A stretch of DNA of 26,106 bases, from the NCBI GenBank assembly GCA_039798265.1, contig JBDKGH010000146.1:1-26106 (forward strand). Reading direction: 5' to 3'. The notes beneath the pieces are model-generated. The model was not told the origin of the DNA and did not search any database. It saw nothing but the letters and a program-made list of their open reading frames with translations. Made by a program: the position numbers and the translations under genes. Positions 1 through 7,734 of this stretch are shown in pieces. Positions within the stretch are counted from its first letter, which is position 1, and every line of letters begins with the position of its first letter. Source of the stretch: JBDKGH01 sp039798265 (GTDB taxonomy: Bacteria > Bacteroidota > Bacteroidia > Flavobacteriales_D > Sanyastnellaceae).

Positions 1-2817
1 ACACTCGACCCCCTTCGTGAAGTATTGATGAATCGCATTCATTACCGCAATTTCGGCACTCATGAAAGTATTGTTTGTTGTCATGCCGTTGATGTAGACA
101 ACACCGATCACGCAGCCGTGCGTTGGTATGAACTGCGCAGAACAGGCGGCACATCAGGCACTTGGAGTATCTATCAACAAGGCACCTACTCGCCAGATGC
201 TAGCCATCGTTGGATGGCTTCCATTGGTATTTCTGCATCTGGAAACATTGGATTGGCGTATAACGTTTCTGCTAATAACTTGTATCCATCACTTCGTTAT
301 ACGGGACGTAAATCATGCGATCCTTTGGGAACAATGACCGAACCTGAAACGGTAATTATCGCCGGAACAGCAGCCAATGCCTCCAACCGCTACGGAGATT
401 ACAATGCATTAGGCATTGATCCCGCTGATGGAGAGACATTTTGGTTCACTGGTATGTATAATGCTTCTGGTGGTTGGAACACACGCATCGCTTCTTTTGA
501 TATCGCCCAATGCAGCGCAGCTGTTCAGTTTACACAAAACACGTATAACACTACCGAGGGTACTACCACCGTTGAAAATGGCTGTTTAGATTACACAACA
601 CTTTCTATTCCTATCACCATTGGCCAAGCCCCATCAGCTAATACCGTAGTAACCGTTAACGTTACTGGTGGAACAGCTACACAAGGAATTGATTACACGA
701 TTTCAAACACTCAATTCACTTTTGCTAGTGGTACATTGAGTGGTACGGTTACGATCAACGTATATGATGATGCCGTGGTTGAAGGCAACGAAACCATTAC
801 GCTAGCCTACACCATGAATACGAACGGAGGTAATGCCATTTCTGGTACCATCAACCAAACCGTTACAGTAACAATTAATGATGATGATGTAGTTCCATCT
901 GGTGCAACAAGTACGCAAACCATTTTCACCCAAAATTTCGAAAGTGGACTTGGAACCACCACAACAGTGAATGCAAGTGGAGCAACCCCTTGGGCTGTAG
1001 GAACAGCCACTGCGGCTAGTTCCAATGCCTTTACAGTAGTAGGTACGAATACCACTCAAATGGCTTGGATCAATGATGATGCTTGTAACTGCAATCAAAA
1101 CAACGTTGATTTAATTTTCCCAAGCATCAATTTAACTGGTTACACTACCGCTACACTCACTTTTGATAGCTACTACGAAGGCAACACGTACCAAGGTATT
1201 ACCGAATCAGCTAAAGTGTTCGTGTCTGTAAATAACGGTACTTATGTTCAAATTGGTGTGTTAACGGCCAATGCCACCGCATGGGCACCGCAATCCTTTA
1301 ACCTTACGCCATACGTCGGAAATACCAATGTGAAATTCAAGATCAATTACAGCGATGGTGGAGGTTGGTTGTACGGATGTGCCGTTGATAATATCTCGGT
1401 TACTGGAACAAGCACCATTTCTATTCAAACCGCTGTAAATACAGGCACCACCGAATCGCTCTACCTTGGTCCTAACCAAACTATTTATGCCTTCAATACG
1501 ACGCCTTCGCGTATCATGTTGAGCTTAAATAATCAGACAGGATCTGACTACGGTTGTATCACTGCAGCAGTAGATCGCAGTGGTGACACTCCTTCTGCCA
1601 TCGCCTTTGCGAGCAATACCAATGCAGAGTTTGTAGCTTCTAAAACCTTTGCCGTGAGCTCTGCGAATGCCGTAACAGGAAACTACACGGTATCTCTTTA
1701 TTACAAAGAAGCCGAGATCGCTGCTTGGGAAAGTGCTACTGGTAACTCGCGTATGCAACTAGAAGTTATAAAAGTAAGCGGCCTTGCGGCGAGTGCCATT
1801 ACACCCGTTAACTATAGCAATTACCAAATTGATCACGTTCCTGCTACACTTTCAGCATTTAACGGTGATGTGATCGTAAGCGCGACATTCAACAACGGAA
1901 TAGGTAATTACGCCATTGGCATTTTCAGCGCCGAGCCCACTGCTCCTACAGCACAATTTTCACCAAGCACATCGGAAGCCTGTGTGGGCGATGTGATTCA
2001 GTTTACCAATCAAAGTTTTGGTAACGCCACCTCTTACAGTTGGAACATGGGGGATGGTTCTCCCGTCTTATTGGATGCCAATGTATCCTATGCTTACCCT
2101 GCAGTTGGCACTTATACGGTGACTTTGCAAGCCACTAACGATTTAGGTTCAGACACTCAACAAATCGATGTAGTGATACACGGCCCCTCAGCTGGTGCGC
2201 AGACCATCGAAATCTGTCAGGGTGAATCGATCACAGTGGGCAACAATATTTACAGCGCAGCTGGAATCTATGAAGACCTTCTTACCAACGCTTTCGGATG
2301 TGACAGTGTATTAGCTACCACCCTAGTGGTGCATGATCTTCCGGCCGTAAGCATTGCTCCCCTTGCACAAACTACTTTTTGCACTACAGATCCTTCTGTA
2401 ACGCTAAATGGCTTACCAGCAGGTGGAGTATTCAGTGGTACGGGAATGACAGGAAGTAGCTTTAACCCCAACCAGTCAGGAGTTGGCAACTTCACGATTA
2501 CCTATAACTATACCGATGATTTTGGTTGCACTAATTCAGCTACGGAGCAATTGACCGTTCAAATCTGTCAATCTGTTGATGGCTTGAATGCTTCACAATT
2601 GAACGTGTCTCCAAACCCCAGTGCAGGAAAAGCAGTTCTTTCTGGTGCTAAGCCTGGAAGTACTATTCGAATCTATTCTGAAAGCGGTCAGTTGGTGCAT
2701 CAGTCAAAAGCGAATCAGCAATGTGTAGAGCTTGATTTGATTCATTTAGCCGCAGGGAAATACAACATTGTGGATAGCGAAGGTCGCCAAACTAGTTTAG
2801 TGATCGTTCAGCATTAA
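1..2817 (+). CDS. Multidomain T9SS-secreted protein, 5'-truncated by window edge
   Basis: The reading frame is open from base 1, so the true start lies upstream; the TTG/ATG at 25-30 are internal codons. The visible part starts with the end of a propeller-like domain carrying RYTGR, RYGDY and FWFTGMY motifs that recur in Bacteroidota exoproteins (about 1-515). A Calx-beta domain follows (about 517-891, ending in NDDD). Next comes a MAM/choice-of-anchor-like beta-sandwich starting TQNFESGLG (about 910-1410), then a PKD domain (about 1940-2185, YSWNMGDGS). A short Ig-like stretch leads to a T9SS type A C-terminal domain (from about 2594, VSPNPSAGK, ending LVIVQH). This is a cell-surface or secreted protein exported by the type IX system. 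The missing N-terminus may hold an enzymatic domain, so I assign no activity. The domain types are clear, but the function is unknown. Confidence 0.9.
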   Translation, partial: TLDPLREVLMNRIHYRNFGTHESIVCCHAVDVDNTDHAAVRWYELRRTGGTSGTWSIYQQGTYSPDASHRWMASIGISASGNIGLAYNVSANNLYPSLRYTGRKSCDPLGTMTEPETVIIAGTAANASNRYGDYNALGIDPADGETFWFTGMYNASGGWNTRIASFDIAQCSAAVQFTQNTYNTTEGTTTVENGCLDYTTLSIPITIGQAPSANTVVTVNVTGGTATQGIDYTISNTQFTFASGTLSGTVTINVYDDAVVEGNETITLAYTMNTNGGNAISGTINQTVTVTINDDDVVPSGATSTQTIFTQNFESGLGTTTTVNASGATPWAVGTATAASSNAFTVVGTNTTQMAWINDDACNCNQNNVDLIFPSINLTGYTTATLTFDSYYEGNTYQGITESAKVFVSVNNGTYVQIGVLTANATAWAPQSFNLTPYVGNTNVKFKINYSDGGGWLYGCAVDNISVTGTSTISIQTAVNTGTTESLYLGPNQTIYAFNTTPSRIMLSLNNQTGSDYGCITAAVDRSGDTPSAIAFASNTNAEFVASKTFAVSSANAVTGNYTVSLYYKEAEIAAWESATGNSRMQLEVIKVSGLAASAITPVNYSNYQIDHVPATLSAFNGDVIVSATFNNGIGNYAIGIFSAEPTAPTAQFSPSTSEACVGDVIQFTNQSFGNATSYSWNMGDGSPVLLDANVSYAYPAVGTYTVTLQATNDLGSDTQQIDVVIHGPSAGAQTIEICQGESITVGNNIYSAAGIYEDLLTNAFGCDSVLATTLVVHDLPAVSIAPLAQTTFCTTDPSVTLNGLPAGGVFSGTGMTGSSFNPNQSGVGNFTITYNYTDDFGCTNSATEQLTVQICQSVDGLNASQLNVSPNPSAGKAVLSGAKPGSTIRIYSESGQLVHQSKANQQCVELDLIHLAAGKYNIVDSEGRQTSLVIVQH

Positions 2818-2837
2818 TCCTTACTTCAAACAACTTA

Positions 2838-2887
2838 CCCGAAGATATAAGTGCAATTCGCTACTTATCTCTTCGGGTTGTTTTTTC
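2838..2887 (+). terminator. Rho-independent terminator of the T9SS protein gene
   Basis: The stem arms are 2838-2852 and 2863-2877 (15 bp with one mismatch, core CCCGAAGA/TCTTCGGG), with a 10-nt loop and a T-rich tract at 2878-2887. The 3' arm and T-tract lie inside the last codons of the convergent histidine kinase gene, whose stop codon is at 2861-2863. On the minus strand no T-tract follows the stem, so termination is expected only for plus-strand transcripts. Confidence 0.85.
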
Positions 2888-4966
2888 TAGAAAATCTACG
2901 AGCACTCGATGAAGTTCATTGAGTTCTATGGGCTTAGTAAGATAGTCATTCATTCCTGCATCAATGCAGTTCATGCGTGTTTCTGCAGTGACCCTAGCCG
3001 TTAAGGCGATAACAGTGGTTTCCTCACGCTCCATTCTTTTTTCCATTTCTCTCATTTGTCCAGCGATTTCAAATCCACTGAGCACTGGAATTTCGAGATC
3101 CAAGAAAACCAAGTCGGGTTTTTCGTATTCAAATATGTTCAATGCTGAAGAGTAATTCAACGCCTCGAAAATGGTGCACTTTGGAAGAATTCCTTTCAAC
3201 AAGGTAGCAGCGATGAACATGTTCAATTCATTATCCTCCACAATCAAGACCTTTTTTTGCAGCTTAGCGAAATGCTCTGCTTCGAAGGTGTCCTTTACTT
3301 CATCTCTTTTTTCCAATACTTCTTCCACTTCAATCTCGAAAGAGAAGGTACTTCCTACTCCTGGTATACTTTCTACTTCGAGGGCTGAATCAAACAAATT
3401 CAGGATACGGTTGGAAATCATCAAGCCCAGTCCAGAACCGCCAAAATTGCGAGCCGTAGAAGGATCCGCTTGGGTGAATGCTTGAAACAAGCGGGACAAT
3501 TGATCTTCTTTAATACCAATACCGGTATCCTTCACTTCAAATCTCAAAATTATTTTATCACTTTTGGGGGCAATTTTTCGTGAGGAAACAGACAGTTCTA
3601 CTTTACCTGTTGTGGTAAACTTTATGGCATTCGAAATCAGATTGACGAGCACTTGTTTGATGCGCAATCGATCCATTTTTACAAAACGTGAGAACTCGTT
3701 GTGACGAATAACATTGAATGGCAATTGTTTTTTTCTTGCAATGGCGGACATCATACCTTCTGTTTCCGCGAGCATATCTTCTACGTCAGCGGCATCCCAA
3801 TCGAGTTCCATTTTTCCCGCTTCCATTTTCGAATAATCGAGAATGTTATTGATCAGCTCCATCAAGTGATTAGCTGAACTCGAAACGTGACTTGCATACA
3901 CCGAGATATTCGAATTGCGATCAACACCATCCCCGATCAAATTACTGAATCCAATGATGGCATTTAACGGTGTTCTGATTTCATGCGACATATTGGCCAA
4001 AAACTCTGACTTGGTTCTACTTTCTAACTCAGCACTAGCTCGGGCCTTTTCGGTGTTCGTCAACAACTCGTGACGTTCGATTGCACTAGTAATGGAATAC
4101 GTATAGGAGCGAAGCAAGGATACTTCATCTTCTTGCCACACACGTTCAGTTCTGCATTCATCAAATCCGACGAAGCCCCAGAAATAATCGCCTACAAAAA
4201 TGGGTAGAACGAGAATGGATAAAATGCTTTGCGACTCTAGTATGAGTCGAACATTTTCGTCCGGAATTTTAGAAACAATGGCAACAAATGGTTTTTTTTC
4301 AATCAAGGGTTTTATAAAAAACTCCATATCTGAAAAAGGCACATATTGCAAAGCAGGATTATCAATTTGAGCGGTCACTCCGAGCGATGTCCACTCATAT
4401 TTTTGGGAGCAAAAGTGAATCTGATTTTCTTTATCAAAATCGTTTTTGAAAAGATAAACACGATCTACCCCTACACCTTGACCAAGAATTCTCAATCCGC
4501 CGGTAATGGCTGTGAGGTAATTGAACTTATCTACTAACAAGCCAGTTGCTGCGGCAATCGCCCCAAGCATTCGCTGTGTTTTATTCACCCGATCTTCCAT
4601 TTCGTGATCACGGGTTCTATTGCGAATAATGGCACTAAAACCGATGAGCTCTTGCCCTTCAAGTATAGGAGTCATCTTCACGCTAAACCACTTTAAACCC
4701 TGGTTAATTTCTAGGCGATAGATAAATTCATAAACCCCATTGCCCGAACGAAGACTATCGAATGCAAATGTCAATTCATGCACCAAATGAGCAGGCAATA
4801 CGTCTGAATACACTTTGCCCAAGAAATCTTCCGGATTCATGAGCAGATCATGGCTATCTTGACGAAAAACCTCTAGAAAGCGGCCTTCCGTATCGAAGAT
4901 GAACATTAAGTCATCCATCGACCGCAAAGCAGCTAATAACAAGGTATCACGTGTAGTATTTGTCAT
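2861..4966 (-). CDS. Hybrid sensor histidine kinase (PAS-GAF-HisKA-HATPase-REC)
   Basis: This 701-residue sensor kinase autophosphorylates on histidine and relays phosphate to its own receiver. A PAS fold covers about residues 10-118 and a GAF domain about 135-300. The HisKA motif SHEIRTPLN has the phospho-accepting H328. The ATPase domain shows an N box (N446), G1 box DTGIGI (D480) and G2 box GGSGLGL (509-515). The C-terminal receiver (571-692) has acidic pocket E577/D578, phospho-acceptor D623, T656 and K678, so all key residues are present. No transmembrane segment or signal peptide is seen, which suggests a cytosolic sensor. There is no DNA-binding domain and no adjacent response regulator, so output must go to an unlinked phosphotransfer partner or to the built-in receiver. 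It lies 90 nt downstream of rlmF on the same strand. The input signal is unknown. Confidence 0.95.
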   Translation of the reverse strand: MTNTTRDTLLLAALRSMDDLMFIFDTEGRFLEVFRQDSHDLLMNPEDFLGKVYSDVLPAHLVHELTFAFDSLRSGNGVYEFIYRLEINQGLKWFSVKMTPILEGQELIGFSAIIRNRTRDHEMEDRVNKTQRMLGAIAAATGLLVDKFNYLTAITGGLRILGQGVGVDRVYLFKNDFDKENQIHFCSQKYEWTSLGVTAQIDNPALQYVPFSDMEFFIKPLIEKKPFVAIVSKIPDENVRLILESQSILSILVLPIFVGDYFWGFVGFDECRTERVWQEDEVSLLRSYTYSITSAIERHELLTNTEKARASAELESRTKSEFLANMSHEIRTPLNAIIGFSNLIGDGVDRNSNISVYASHVSSSANHLMELINNILDYSKMEAGKMELDWDAADVEDMLAETEGMMSAIARKKQLPFNVIRHNEFSRFVKMDRLRIKQVLVNLISNAIKFTTTGKVELSVSSRKIAPKSDKIILRFEVKDTGIGIKEDQLSRLFQAFTQADPSTARNFGGSGLGLMISNRILNLFDSALEVESIPGVGSTFSFEIEVEEVLEKRDEVKDTFEAEHFAKLQKKVLIVEDNELNMFIAATLLKGILPKCTIFEALNYSSALNIFEYEKPDLVFLDLEIPVLSGFEIAGQMREMEKRMEREETTVIALTARVTAETRMNCIDAGMNDYLTKPIELNELHRVLVDFLEKTTRRDK

Positions 4967-5056
4967 AATGGCAGTATTAAAAACAACCGTCCAGAATGAA
5001 GTTTGCTAAAAAAGAAATAGTTCAAGCTCTTTATACGCAGCATAGGGCAATCGGTT

Positions 5057-5980
5057 TCATTTTTTAACTGCCCAAAATTTTGACCACTTTTGCAGTACGT
5101 CCTCTTTATGAAAGGTCCATGCTACGAATCTCGCCGTTTTTTGTCCCTGACCAAAATCAATAATTTTATAGGCCGCAGGATTCTCTCTTTTCAGCTGTCG
5201 GACAATAGGTTTTAAAGAATCTTTTCGGGAGACCAATGAGGTAAACCACATGACCTGATCAGCGAATTGTACACTCTCTTCAATCATACGAATCACATAG
5301 CCGATTTCCCCGCCGTAACACCACAACTCCTGATTTGTGCCACCATAGCTAGCAGCCTCCTCGGGCGTTAGCTGTAAGTTCTTTTGCTTTCTACCCGTCA
5401 TCTCTTCCATTTGTTTTTCCGAATTGTAAAATGGCGGATTTGTAATCACCAGTTCTACTAATTCGCCTGGAAGCAAAATTCCCCTCAAATGGTGCATTGG
5501 ATTCTTTTGAAAACGACAATCCACGCGCCCTTTTAAAGCTAAATTGCTATCCACAATGGCTTGCGCATTGGCAAAAGACTCTTTACCTATATCCGTAGCA
5601 ATGAATTTCCATTTCCATTCCCCAACCCCAATAATAGGATAGATAAGGCTCGCCCCCGTTCCCAAATCACACACCGTAATGTTTCCACCTGTGGGAACTT
5701 TTCCCTTGTTTACTGCAGCCAGTAAATCGGCGGCATAAAGCAAGTAGTCAGCACGTCCAGGTACAGGTGGGCATAAAGAATCATCAGGTAAAACCCAATT
5801 TTCAAGGCCATAAGCATCCATCAAAAGAGCCTTATTCAAGGCTTTTACCGCTTTTGCATCCGTAAATGGCACTGAAAGATTGCCCTTTGGGGTGGTATAA
5901 ATAAAAGGCGCCAAATCAGGATTCACCTTCACTAAGTGAGGCATATCGTACGACTGGCTGAAGCGGTTTTTTGGGTGCAT
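5057..5980 (-). CDS. rlmF: 23S rRNA (adenine(1618)-N(6))-methyltransferase RlmF
   Basis: RlmF uses S-adenosylmethionine to methylate N6 of A1618 in 23S rRNA in the cytoplasm. The 307-residue product begins MHPKNRF, matching the HPRNRH opening typical of the family. It carries the SAM-binding motif CDLGTGASLIYPIIG and the N6-adenine methyltransferase catalytic motif NPPFY. Family length is about 300 residues. I chose the ATG at 5978-5980; an in-frame TTG at 6008-6010 would add ten residues (MRALDLALLY) that the family lacks and that overlap a candidate promoter. It is divergent from the universal stress gene and on the same strand as the histidine kinase. Confidence 0.9.
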   Translation of the reverse strand: MHPKNRFSQSYDMPHLVKVNPDLAPFIYTTPKGNLSVPFTDAKAVKALNKALLMDAYGLENWVLPDDSLCPPVPGRADYLLYAADLLAAVNKGKVPTGGNITVCDLGTGASLIYPIIGVGEWKWKFIATDIGKESFANAQAIVDSNLALKGRVDCRFQKNPMHHLRGILLPGELVELVITNPPFYNSEKQMEEMTGRKQKNLQLTPEEAASYGGTNQELWCYGGEIGYVIRMIEESVQFADQVMWFTSLVSRKDSLKPIVRQLKRENPAAYKIIDFGQGQKTARFVAWTFHKEDVLQKWSKFWAVKK

Positions 5981-5986
5981 ATATAG

Positions 5987-5994
5987 CAAAGCTA
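5987..5994 (-). promoter_or_regulatory. Candidate -7 element for rlmF
   Basis: On the minus strand TAGCTTTG matches the Bacteroidota -7 consensus TAnnTTTG. Transcription would start almost at the chosen ATG (5980), giving a nearly leaderless mRNA. No well-spaced -33 TTTG is seen, so this is weak. Confidence 0.25.
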
Positions 5995-6039
5995 AGTCAA
6001 GAGCTCTCAAACTCCTCGATTAATACGAATATATCCTTT

Positions 6040-6047
6040 TATCTTTG
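6040..6047 (+). promoter_or_regulatory. Candidate -7 element for the universal stress gene
   Basis: TATCTTTG matches TAnnTTTG exactly, 19 nt before the ATG at 6067. No clear -33 TTTG is found at 17-23 nt upstream, so only half of the promoter is supported. Confidence 0.4.
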
Positions 6048-6066
6048 CGCCTCAGAATCCTCATCT

Positions 6067-6867
6067 ATGTCCGCAAGCCATTTCACCATTATAGTTCCCG
6101 TTGATTTTACTGAAGCGAGTAATAAGGCCGTTCATCATGCCATTACGATAAGTAAAACCACGGGCGGTAGTATTGATCTATTCCATGTGCTCGACGAACT
6201 TTCGCCGGACACGGTAAACGACAAGCTTGAAGTACTGAGCGACCTAGTGGAGGCTGCAGGAATATCAGTGAAAACAATCATCGGAGAAGGCCCGATACTT
6301 TCTACCATTACTGAGACGGCAAAAAAGGGAAGCTATAAGTTGATGGTTATCGGCACACACGGACCTAAAGGTGTACGTCAAATATTGTTTGGTGCCGACA
6401 TCATGCGAGTGCTGCGCCACAATCCCTGTCCTGCTGTAGTAGTGCAGAAAGACGCTGACCCCGAAAAACAAATTCGTAAAATTCTCCTTCCCGTCGGCAA
6501 TCACGAAAACTATCTCGATCTTGTGCGTGCTACCTGTCTTTGTGCTATTGCACTTGACGCCTCTGTAACAATTTACTGGCAGCAGAAACCCTACGAACAA
6601 TTGAAAGACGGCATTTTCGAAAACATCCAAGTGACGCGAGACCTAATGGATCAATTCGATGTGAACTACGACGAGGTAAAAGTGGAGCCAGCGGCCAAAT
6701 CATCCGAACTTGCAAAACAAATTATGGCTTTCGCGAAAAACGGAAACTACGACATGGTGGGGCTTATGCCTAATGCCAATAAAAGCGATGATTACTTCGG
6801 CGATAGCGATAAAGAAAAAGTGCTCACCAATGAAGAGAATATTCCTATTCTCTGCTCTAAAGGTTAA
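6067..6867 (+). CDS. Universal stress protein, tandem Usp domains
   Basis: The 266-residue cytoplasmic protein has two Usp folds, the usual layout of Bacteroidota tandem UspA proteins. The first (about 5-140) starts FTIIVPVDFTEAS and contains the nucleotide-binding loop G-x2-G-x9-G (GTHG then FGAD). Alanine replaces the usual Ser/Thr after the last glycine, so ATP binding is plausible but not certain. The second domain (about 145-266) starts RKILLPVGN and lacks the glycine loop, as in many tandem Usps. I chose the ATG at 6067 because the protein then begins MSASHFTIIVPVDF, the expected start of beta-strand 1. The more upstream TTG at 5971 would run through the intergenic region and into rlmF. 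Its stop codon overlaps the stop of the convergent GH16 gene by three bases. Confidence 0.88.
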   Translation: MSASHFTIIVPVDFTEASNKAVHHAITISKTTGGSIDLFHVLDELSPDTVNDKLEVLSDLVEAAGISVKTIIGEGPILSTITETAKKGSYKLMVIGTHGPKGVRQILFGADIMRVLRHNPCPAVVVQKDADPEKQIRKILLPVGNHENYLDLVRATCLCAIALDASVTIYWQQKPYEQLKDGIFENIQVTRDLMDQFDVNYDEVKVEPAAKSSELAKQIMAFAKNGNYDMVGLMPNANKSDDYFGDSDKEKVLTNEENIPILCSKG

Positions 6868-7733
6868 TTTAGGGGAGTGTATCTAAAATCGCGAATCACT
6901 ACTTCGTGATTCAACTCATTCGCGGGACCATAAGCCACGTGGGGTAATGTCCAAAAATTCATGCGCGCATGCGTGGTATTGCCCGGAGCGGGTATAACCA
7001 CTGGCTGAGAAGAATTGCCACCTTCATTTTTTACACGACCAGGATGGTCGAGATCAAAATCCCATGAGGCGAAAGGCGCATTCCCGCTATCCATATCGCC
7101 CACATAACTATACCATGTGATCAAGGTGTCCGTCCATGTAAAAACGTGCGTTGTTACCCCATTTAAAAGCGCAGGATTAATATCCGCTTTTCGAGAGCGC
7201 TCGGGATAGTAAGGTCCAAAATTTACCGGTTGAACGGACATGGTCAATGGCGTAGTGCTTTCGGCATCACCCCATTTGGAAAATTCAATGTCCACCTCAC
7301 TGTTCGCATCGGTATAAAATGTGTTGTTATCCCACGTAAAAAGTCCTAAGACGACATTACTAGCGAAGTCCATTGGGTTGGCTTGAATAGTAAATTCATA
7401 GGTACCATAACCCACGGTGTCTTGAGAAATCACCTCTGTAGAGTACCACACGCCATTGTGCTTTGAAATGGAGAGGTGCAAGTATCCATGTTCATCTACC
7501 CACACGTCATCATACAACTTGGAAAAGTTGTTTGGACCTGGTCCTACCGGCGTAGCCGCCGATTTGATGTCCCATTTTTTCCCTGCAAAGTGAACAATAT
7601 CTCCTTGACGTCCGAGCACATCTTCCGGATTGCTTTGCTCACAAGAAGCAAAAAAAACCGTCAACGATAGAGACAAGAATGCAAGGGCAATAGACGAGCG
7701 AGAAATAAGAAAACAACTGCGGTGTGACTTCAT
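6864..7733 (-). CDS. GH16 family lipoprotein beta-glucanase
   Basis: GH16 enzymes cleave internal beta-glucan or related bonds with retention of configuration. The 289-residue protein has a lipoprotein signal peptide with lipobox FASC (lipidated C31). The GH16 active-site signature EVDIEF has nucleophile E146, assisting D148 and acid/base E150. It is a single catalytic domain with no added binding module. As the last gene of the operon it starts 1 nt after the GH3 stop. The lipid anchor suggests display on the outer membrane or on its periplasmic face. Laminarinase or lichenase activity is inferred from the neighbours; the loops that set specificity cannot be judged by eye. Its stop codon overlaps that of the universal stress gene. 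Confidence 0.87.
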   Translation of the reverse strand: MKSHRSCFLISRSSIALAFLSLSLTVFFASCEQSNPEDVLGRQGDIVHFAGKKWDIKSAATPVGPGPNNFSKLYDDVWVDEHGYLHLSISKHNGVWYSTEVISQDTVGYGTYEFTIQANPMDFASNVVLGLFTWDNNTFYTDANSEVDIEFSKWGDAESTTPLTMSVQPVNFGPYYPERSRKADINPALLNGVTTHVFTWTDTLITWYSYVGDMDSGNAPFASWDFDLDHPGRVKNEGGNSSQPVVIPAPGNTTHARMNFWTLPHVAYGPANELNHEVVIRDFRYTPLN

Positions 7734-7734
7734 C

